From: Brassica napus
Taxonomy: Eukaryota > Streptophyta > Magnoliopsida > Brassicales > Brassicaceae
Assembly (NCBI RefSeq): GCF_020379485.1
Contig: NW_026014653.1
Coordinates: 62,001-126,000, forward strand
Direction: 5' to 3'
DNA: 64,000 nt
This document shows positions 56,882 through 64,000 of the stretch, piece by piece. How positions within the stretch are numbered: position 1 is the first letter of the stretch; each line of letters begins with the position of its first letter. The notes below the pieces were generated by a model. That model did no database searches and had not been told where the DNA came from. It worked only from the letters and a program-made list of their open reading frames with translations. The translations under genes were made by a program, and so were the position numbers.

Positions 56882-57367
56882 GGCAACTACCATGAGGTTC
56901 TTAATCTCTAAAATACCAATGTTGTTTTTATCAATCACACAGCATTTGATAAGAGCCAATATCTGAAATGTTTGTTCTCTATTTATTTCCTTTGTGGATT
57001 CACAGAACATAGGGCATGATCTGGATATAGAAACATTGTCTGAATTCCATGAAGGTCTTTCGCTCTGAGGAAGTTGATCTATGAGCTCGCAACCATCTTT
57101 TTCCGAGGTCCTAAGGAGATGTTTCTCTTCTCAAGCTTTTGATTGTCTGTTCAGTTTTGCTACTCAGATTTTGCTGTATACTTCGCCAGGTTTTTTATTA
57201 ACTGAGCAATAAAACTCTTTGAATCTTTTTAACTATTTGTACTTTCTTTACTGTTGTAATGTTATTATTTAGATTTTACAAGGAATGTACTGCCTATTAC
57301 TATTTTATCTACTTCTCACAAAGCCTAAACTAATCACTGATATATGAAACTTTCAAGAAACATTATC
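56882..57367. other. Convergent 3' ends of ABCE2 and PPR gene
   Basis: ABCE2 and the PPR gene are tail to tail, their stop codons 486 bp apart. AATAAAA at 57209-57215 is a plausible ABCE2 polyadenylation signal. The first ~170 bp after the ABCE2 stop may include a 3' UTR intron, since an AG stands before GAACATAGGG at about 57004. Confidence 0.5.
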
Positions 57368-60220
57368 CTACAATCCTACACTAATGTCAATACTACTGTA
57401 ACCAGGAAGCTTCTTTAATGCTTTATCCTCCACCGTCTTCCGTAGCCGCACAGCTTCTTCCCAGCCTCCCAACCTAACATATGTATTCGACAATGAGACA
57501 TAGTAAGATGCATTGTCTGGTTCCATTTCGAACAAAACCTCTGCAGCTTCTTTCCCCAACTCTGTATCTCCATGATAGTTACAAGCACTCAGCAAAGCTC
57601 CCCATACACCTGCTTTCTGTGCCTCTCCGATCCCTTTGATGAACTCATAAGCTTCTCTCAGTTTCCCTGCCCTGCCAAGCATGTCAACAACACAAACCCG
57701 ATGCTCTGTGACTGGTTTCACCCCGAATTTATCCTCCATCTGGTTGTAATATTTTAGACCTTCTTCTACAAACCCTGAGTGGCTGCAAGCTGACAGTAGA
57801 CTGATGAAAGTGCTCTTGTTTGGTTCCATCCCTGAGATACTCATTTCATTAAACAATTCCATAGCCTTCTCTCCCATTCCATGGAATCCATATGCAGAAA
57901 TAACCGAGTTCCAAGCAGCAATTGACCTCACTCCTGAGTTTCTAAACACCTTCATGCCGGTTTCTACCCTCCCGCAGCTGCTGTACATGTCCACGAGCGC
58001 GGCACAGATGAAAGGGTTAGCTTGAAACCCACGGCGGATGAGATAACAATGCGCCTGCATACCATATCCTGTAGACCCGAGCTGAGTTGAAGCGGAGAGA
58101 AGGCCAACGAATGTGATCTCGTTCGGCTCTACCTCGAGTTTTCTAAATAGCTGAATCGCTTCGGGTCCAGCCTTGTTCTGAGACAAAGTTGATATCACAC
58201 AGTTCCAGGAACATAAGTTAGGGTCAGAGATCAAGCCAAAGACCTTCACTGCACTATCGATGTCTTTACATCTACCATACATGGTGATCAACGTGTTCTG
58301 CAACTGGGTCTCAGACTCTCTCTCAGTCTTAATTGCTAGTCCATGAAAGCATCTTCCTTCTGAGAATAGTCCGAGGTTTCCACATGCCGAGATAGTCCCC
58401 AGAAGAGTAATCATGTCATGGCTAACTTTCCCTTCATGGCTCATTGCTCGAAACGCTCTCAGTGATTCTGAATGGTGACCATTCGATGCACAGCCATAGA
58501 TAGCAGAGTTCCAAGACGCAAGATCCCTAGTTTCGGATATCATCTCTAACAGCAAAAACGCTGAAGGTAGGTCCCTGCAGCCGATGTACATGTTTATAAC
58601 TGAATTAGCTGAAAGGATATTATTCCCAAATCCTAGCTTTAGCTGCCAACAATGTACTGATTTGCCAAATATGAGCGAATCAGATGAACAACAAGACGGA
58701 AGAATAGCCAACACGGTTGACAAGCTAAACTTTGAACGAGAATACTCACTGACAACTTCCTTGAACAGAGTCTTAGCTTCTTGCGTAAACCCGTTTTGCA
58801 CAAAAGCAGATATCATCGAATTCCACGAAACCAAGTCTCGGTCAGTTGCTATCTTGAACAACAACTCAGCTTGCCTTGTTAAGCCACACTTGCCGTACAT
58901 ATCAATAAGGCTGTTAACTACCACTAATGCTCTGGACTGCATCTCCCTGCGAACAGTGTAACCATGAATTGATCTCCCCTCTCGTGACAGACACATATCA
59001 CCACAAATAGAAGCTACTGTAACCACCGTGGAGATATCAGGATGAATCCTATTCAACGACTGCATTTCCTTAAAAATACCAAATGCTTCTTGAGACATCC
59101 CGTTTGAAGCAAAACCATTAAGGATTGCGTTCCAAGAAATCACATCCTTCCAAAATAATTTCCCAAACACGGTTTCTGCAGCATCGATATCCCCACATTT
59201 TGAGTACATCGAAATGATCGAGTTGGCCACAGAGACATGACCTTCTGGGACATAACCTGATCTAATAACCATCCCGTGGAAGGATTCACCTAAAGAAAGC
59301 TCTTCCAAAGAAGCACAAGCTGAGATAACACTTGAAAAAGTCACATTATCAGCTTCTTGTCCTGAAACAGTCATCGACTTGAAATACTCCAACGATTTCC
59401 AGTACTGGCCATTTGCAACACACTTTGTCACGATTGTGTTCCAAGAAACAACGTCTCGGTGTTCCATACGCGTGAACACACGCTCCACAGAGCTCAAATC
59501 CTCGCCTTGTGCGTAAATATTCATCAACGCATTGCATAAGTTATTATCAGACACCAAACCAGCCTCTATCGCCAAACAATGAACCACTGGACAGACTTTC
59601 GAAAGGTTTAAACTCGATGACGCAGACAGTGCAAGTAACAGTGTTGTCGAATCAAACCCAGTCCCCTTCTGAATCATCTCAACGAAAACTCCAAGAGCTG
59701 CCATGGAACGACCATTTTGGTTCAGAGCAGTGATCACACTGTTCCAAGCAATCACATCTTTCACTTTCAGCTCACTAAACAGACCCAAAGAAGACACAAA
59801 GTCCCCTGCTTTACCGTAAAGCGTCAGGAGCTTAGAAGACGCATGCAAATCTTGAAGAAACCCACTCTTCAGAGCAAAACAATGGATGCTCCTCGGAGTC
59901 TCTGCCACCGCTCTCATCATGGAGGATCTAAGTAAATCTCGAACGAACATATAGCTGGACTCCACCGTCTTATTATCTCGGTTACGCATTTCGTCGAACA
60001 CCTTATGGTCAATAAGAGTATCTTGAGACGAAAAAGCTGAAGTGAAGGATCGCTCATGTTTTTCTTTAGTGATGTGAAAATGGGAAGAATAGCAACCGGA
60101 AAGAAACTTCCGGCGAGGAAACGAGCGCCTAAAAGAGTAGATTATGTGACCGGAGCAATAAAGTCTCAGCTTTTCCGGTGAAATTGTAGAGTTTCTTACC
60201 ATCATCCAACACCTGGACAT
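57368..60220 (-). CDS. PLS-class pentatricopeptide repeat protein, E type, mitochondrial
   Basis: Intronless, as usual for PPR genes; 950 aa from the ATG at 60220. PPR proteins bind organelle RNA and act in editing, splicing or stability. After an Arg/Ser-rich targeting-like N-terminus (MVRNSTISPEKLRLYCSG), roughly twenty PPR, L and S repeats follow in tandem (for example VSWNTIVTKCVANGQYWKS and DLVSWNSMISAFVQNGFTQ). The C-terminus has an E domain (VWGALLSACNYHGDTELGKE) and a partial E+ (KKLPGYSSIDI) but no DYW deaminase. The ORF is open to 60349; however, site II motifs at 60261-60277 lie inside that extension and MSRCWMM fits the family start, so 60220 is preferred. Position and sequence fit At4g19220. 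Confidence 0.92.
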   Translation of the reverse strand: MSRCWMMVRNSTISPEKLRLYCSGHIIYSFRRSFPRRKFLSGCYSSHFHITKEKHERSFTSAFSSQDTLIDHKVFDEMRNRDNKTVESSYMFVRDLLRSSMMRAVAETPRSIHCFALKSGFLQDLHASSKLLTLYGKAGDFVSSLGLFSELKVKDVIAWNSVITALNQNGRSMAALGVFVEMIQKGTGFDSTTLLLALSASSSLNLSKVCPVVHCLAIEAGLVSDNNLCNALMNIYAQGEDLSSVERVFTRMEHRDVVSWNTIVTKCVANGQYWKSLEYFKSMTVSGQEADNVTFSSVISACASLEELSLGESFHGMVIRSGYVPEGHVSVANSIISMYSKCGDIDAAETVFGKLFWKDVISWNAILNGFASNGMSQEAFGIFKEMQSLNRIHPDISTVVTVASICGDMCLSREGRSIHGYTVRREMQSRALVVVNSLIDMYGKCGLTRQAELLFKIATDRDLVSWNSMISAFVQNGFTQEAKTLFKEVVSEYSRSKFSLSTVLAILPSCCSSDSLIFGKSVHCWQLKLGFGNNILSANSVINMYIGCRDLPSAFLLLEMISETRDLASWNSAIYGCASNGHHSESLRAFRAMSHEGKVSHDMITLLGTISACGNLGLFSEGRCFHGLAIKTERESETQLQNTLITMYGRCKDIDSAVKVFGLISDPNLCSWNCVISTLSQNKAGPEAIQLFRKLEVEPNEITFVGLLSASTQLGSTGYGMQAHCYLIRRGFQANPFICAALVDMYSSCGRVETGMKVFRNSGVRSIAAWNSVISAYGFHGMGEKAMELFNEMSISGMEPNKSTFISLLSACSHSGFVEEGLKYYNQMEDKFGVKPVTEHRVCVVDMLGRAGKLREAYEFIKGIGEAQKAGVWGALLSACNYHGDTELGKEAAEVLFEMEPDNASYYVSLSNTYVRLGGWEEAVRLRKTVEDKALKKLPGYSSIDISVGL

Positions 60221-60260
60221 GGGTTTCCCGGCGGCGACAAAACCATTTAAATTTTTTAAT

Positions 60261-60277
60261 TGGGCCTTTACTGGGCT
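60261..60277 (-). promoter_or_regulatory. Site II motifs upstream of PPR gene
   Basis: TGGGCC (60261-60266) and TGGGCT (60272-60277), spaced 5 bp apart, 40-57 bp upstream of the chosen start codon. Paired site II elements are frequent in nuclear genes for organelle proteins. Confidence 0.55.
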
Positions 60278-60349
60278 CATTTCATTGAGCCTTTTTCTTA
60301 AATTGTTTTTTTTTTCCTGACACAAATGTTTTTTATAAAGTACATGCAT

Positions 60350-62021
60350 GCATGTCTATTGTCTTTGGTTGGTTGGCGAGTAGTTTATTCCCTTTGGGAC
60401 ATGAATGCTCATCTTATTCTTTTCAGACCATTTGTTTATAAAAATTAAAATAAATAACTAAGAATTCTATAGTTTTTAAACACTATTTTATTATTGTATT
60501 ACAAATTATGAAAATTATTAAGAGACAATTCTACAATCAATAATTCTATTTGTTAGAATTTACGTCCAACGATTCTACTTTCACCAATGAACCATATTTC
60601 CACTACTAGTTTGAAGTACAATCATACAAGGGCTCTTCAACGTATGATTCTTGGGGATTAAACTAATGTCTCCAAGACCCCAATGGTTTAATAGTTTATC
60701 AATTAATAATAGTCGACGAGATCCGTACTGTACTCGTTAACTCTCCCGAAAGCATTGCATATCATAAGTTTCGTGTCCCCGAAAGCATTGCCTATAGTAT
60801 TTTTTTTTTTTATTATTGCATTGACCATTTTCGTGTAATTCGATATTAATTCAATCTTTTCTTTATAGACCACATTAATAAATCTTGTTTAAAATGCATT
60901 AACTGCCGTTAACAAACTACTACGTACATATTTTTGTTAATGCACATTGACTTTCTATTTGACTTTGAGATCGATGTACCTGTGACGTACACCTGTTTTC
61001 ATTCTCATCAAACTAAACGTAACCACGTGGCTTCTGCATTTACTTGTATTATTGATCAATACACTAATATTAAGCTTGCATCAAAGTCAAAAGAATATTT
61101 TTCTTGTTTTTGTCGAGAAAAACAGTTTACTATAATGAGTCACGACGATCGAGTTGTTATAGTTTTGAGTTTCGCAATAATACATATGAAGGTATGGTTG
61201 AGTTTTTGCATTCAGCTTATTATAATAAGAGTTAATTTGTCGTAACTGAGTTATGTGTGCAATAATTTGATTATGCGTTGACAGAAGGTGTTGAGTAATT
61301 ATATACTGACTATACCTTCTAAATAACTACGTGTTCCTATCATAAACACTGTTAAGAAGTTTATAGGAGTGCAAATCAAATTGTAAAACCATGATCGGTA
61401 GGCATGGATGAACTTTGCTAACATGATGCAATTGACGAGTTACATACATATTAATTTATTTAATTATTGATAGTCGGTCAATCAATACTGGCTAAATACT
61501 TCTAATCACATAGTTAGTTAAATCAGATTTGCTAATTGCATAAAGTCTGATATATATCAACTTGTACACGAATTGCTGCGTCACTTTACATTGGGCAATC
61601 TAGTGTTATTCTTATAGCTTTATATATGCCTTATATACTTCCATAACTGCTTTATCTATCATAGCATTGTAATTTCGTATATTCGTAAAACCAGCAATTG
61701 TTAATGAATATAATTTTTATTGGAAACGAACGAGTTATATACATTATTAATGTAAATTTTATTAAATAAAACTCGACAATAAGAACCACAAACTGACAAA
61801 AAAAGGATCAGCATATGAGCATAAGAATATTGAAATGCAAAATTATATATATTCTAGCATATTAAAACAGATAAATTTTCTCATAAATATATTGGTGTGA
61901 CAACTAGCAACTTACGAGTAACAGAAAACTATCCATAGTTTCAACCGATACCGCTTAGCGAAGCCCATTGTTCTCTCTATTTGATTCATTTTCCTACGTC
62001 CCTACGTTTCTTTCATAACGT
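60350..62021. other. AT-rich intergenic DNA
   Basis: Nothing gene-like beyond short AT-rich ORFs (for example 60934-61245) without recognisable sequence. No clear transposon ends were found. Confidence 0.5.
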
Positions 62022-64000
62022 AGTTTTTTTTTTTTTGGTAGGCGACAGGGAACAAAGGTCCCCTATCATTTATTCAAATCCAAACCTATTACAAATAAAC
62101 TTGTCGGGACCTAGCAATCCCATAAACATCATCCAACAGGATGGAAGCAACATGCTCCGGAACCAACTCAAAGTAATGAACACCAAAAGATAAAGAAAAC
62201 GCATAGTTGGCTAATCCATCTGCTAGACAATTAGCTTCCCTATACACATGCGAAATTTTGACTAACCAGTCTCTCGAAATAAAGCCATAGCACAAGCGTA
62301 CTAGGAATGACAGGGGATGAGCATCATGAATCCCTGTTTTAAGAAACCCCACCACAGTTGCAGAATCAACCTCCACCTCTAGCCTCCGTATCCCATTTTC
62401 CCATGCTATAGCGAGGCCGTAATAGACACCCCACAGTTCTGCTAATGTAGCTGAGCAGATACCTATATTAACCGCGAATCCTCCTTTCCACTCCCCATTC
62501 TCATTGCGCATAACTCCACCAGCTGTAGCCAGTCCCGGATTTCCTCTGGAAGCTCCATCAGTATTTAACTTGCACCATCCATTTGAAGGTCTTCGCCATT
62601 TGATATGTCGCTCTTCACGTAGGCCAACAGCTGAATGTAACCTCAATTTATTGTTCGCTAGAATCACCTCATGCGTCTTGTCCTTAACAAATTGAACTCT
62701 ATCCCGACATTTCCCGGTTTCTCCAAAAACATATCCACACCTTCATTTCCAACACCACCACACTGTCAATGCGAACATTGTAGGCCACCGCTCCCCATTA
62801 GCTGACTGAGCACTTGTTAAATTTTCATAAAGCCATTGTAAGAGTGATTGATCAAAGAATCTCTATTGTTTGCTCGGATCTACCAGCCTTCTCCAAAGTC
62901 CCATTGATGCCGAACAATCGCGAAGGGTATGAAGGATTGTCTCATCGCCGTTCTTACATAACTGACACATCCCATTGTCACTCAAATGTCTACGCTTCCT
63001 CTCCATGTTTGTCATGATAACCTGGTGAGAAACCAACCATAAGAAGACTCTGACTCTCTCTGGTACTATCACACGCTACACTCTATCGTAAAAAGCATTC
63101 ATATTTGGCCTCGGTTTCTCATCTTTCGTCAATAATGCATACGCTGATTTGACTGAGAAGAGTCCATCTTTACTGCCTCCCCACGACATTCTATCTCTAG
63201 CTTCTGTGACGTCATCAATTACCACCGAAGCCAGACATAGCCTATGCTCCATTGAAATATACGGTTCAATACATTGTATTAACCATCCTCTCCCACTCTG
63301 CCATAAGTCTCGAGCCTTTTCCTCCAATAACTCTTCCGGAATGTCCACTGTACTCAGGCTCTGTAATGGCTCATGCATCAGCCAATTATCTTTCCAGAAG
63401 CGTACTCTGCAACCATCTCCTAGAATCCAACAAGTGCCTGGAACCACACAAGCTCGAACTCCCAGTATTATACTCCTCCATGTCGGGGACCAAGTTCCTT
63501 GAGGTACCAACCATGATGATTCATGTATCTCCCCTACCCGAAACTTCTTGCGCAAGATCTGTACCCATAAATCGTCATGTGTATTCAACACCCTCCAACC
63601 GAGCTTCGCTAAGAGAGCAATATTCATCTCCCAAGTAACCAAGTGTTGTTTTCGGTTCCCATCCACACTCCCCCAGATAAACGATCTAGCAATTTTATCT
63701 AGTTGGTTCAGCGTCGACATGGGTAAAGCTATCGAACTCATTGTGTGTACCGGGATCGATGAGAGGACAGATTTGGTAAGAGTTATCCTTCCTGCTAAGC
63801 TCAAAAATCTTCTCTTCCAACCAGCCAGTTTTGAAGACATTCGCTCAATGACTGTACCAAAAGTCTCTTTATTAATCCTCTTTTGCAGAACCGGCATACC
63901 CAAATACTTTCCCAAGTCCTTTGTTGCTTTAATCCCGCTTTCATCACTGAACAGAGTACTAATCAATCTTTGTGTTTTATGGGGCGTAATATTGTTTTTT
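62022..64000 (-). mobile_element. L1-type LINE with C-terminal RNase H, running off the right edge
   Basis: On the minus strand the element ends in a poly(A) run (T run at about 62023-62035 on plus). Reading from the right edge: reverse-transcriptase thumb (GKYLGMPVLQKRI, SKLAGWKRRFLSLAGR), the conserved RFWKDNW and KSAYALLT region, the zf-RVT zinc segment (GMCQLCKNGDETILH, about 62960) and an RVT_3-type RNase H (LNTDGASRGNPGLATAGG, 62667-62089) with the catalytic D-E-D pattern. A stop near 63075 (a Trp codon position, TAG) and frameshifts between 62667 and 63075 break the ORF. It is a different, more diverged subfamily from the LINE at 40160. Confidence 0.88.

Noticed and set aside
60221..60349. 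Upstream in-frame ATGs of the PPR gene (60349 and 60280)
   Set aside because: The extension overlaps site II promoter motifs and lacks targeting-peptide character; ATG at 60220 fits better.

Overview
The window is nuclear plant DNA, almost certainly from a Brassica-type crucifer. Genes have many short GT-AG introns and AT-rich intergenic DNA. The intact single-copy genes, in order, match from memory the A. thaliana chromosome 4 interval At4g19070 to At4g19220: AS8-like protein (-), MAK/ICK-type kinase (-), ERD3/PMT21-type methyltransferase (-), RPA70-E (-), a three-TM protein like At4g19140 (+), broken ankyrin copies (-), apyrase APY7 (-), ABCE2/RLI2 (+) and a mitochondrial PPR protein (-). 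Identities rest on recalled motifs and protein sequence, not a database search.

Layout. 1-11063: the 3' part of a Ty3/gypsy Tat-lineage LTR retrotransposon, with an unbroken 1929-codon gag-pol ORF, hairpin repeats, an antisense four-exon gene that joins in frame to 1005 aa, and a 3' LTR. 11305-15828: AS8-like gene and kinase gene. 18990-22462: non-autonomous Helitron carrying exons of a SNF2 (CHR10-like) gene. 22673-25017: methyltransferase. 26000-33190: gene-poor DNA with a Stowaway MITE, a foldback MITE, two copies of a ~0.6 kb segment and a decayed duplicate of the kinase gene. 33191-37574: RPA1E and its divergent neighbour.

37600-50925 is a rearranged island: pieces of RPA1E, the ankyrin gene and APY7 occur as partial duplicates around a 5'-truncated LINE, a second Helitron, an intact NYN-domain gene and a broken NYN-like gene. 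50928-60220 returns to ordinary genes: APY7 and ABCE2 head to head, ABCE2 and the PPR gene tail to tail. From 62022 to the right edge is a second LINE on the minus strand.

The two most unusual objects are: (1) the NYN gene at 45345-47953, whose eight exons join in frame into 667 aa with the order NYN, zinc finger, NYN, NYN, zinc finger. The second and third NYN modules are a 612-bp tandem duplication whose junction turned part of an intron into coding sequence. (2) the intact antisense gene of the Tat element, with its own TATA box and a duplicated upstream region.

The host genes form no operon-like pathway; they are housekeeping genes (DNA replication, ribosome recycling, wall methylation, nucleotide metabolism, organelle RNA). 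Site II (TGGGCC/T) and telo-box motifs recur in the promoters of RPA1E, ABCE2, the PPR gene and the NYN gene.
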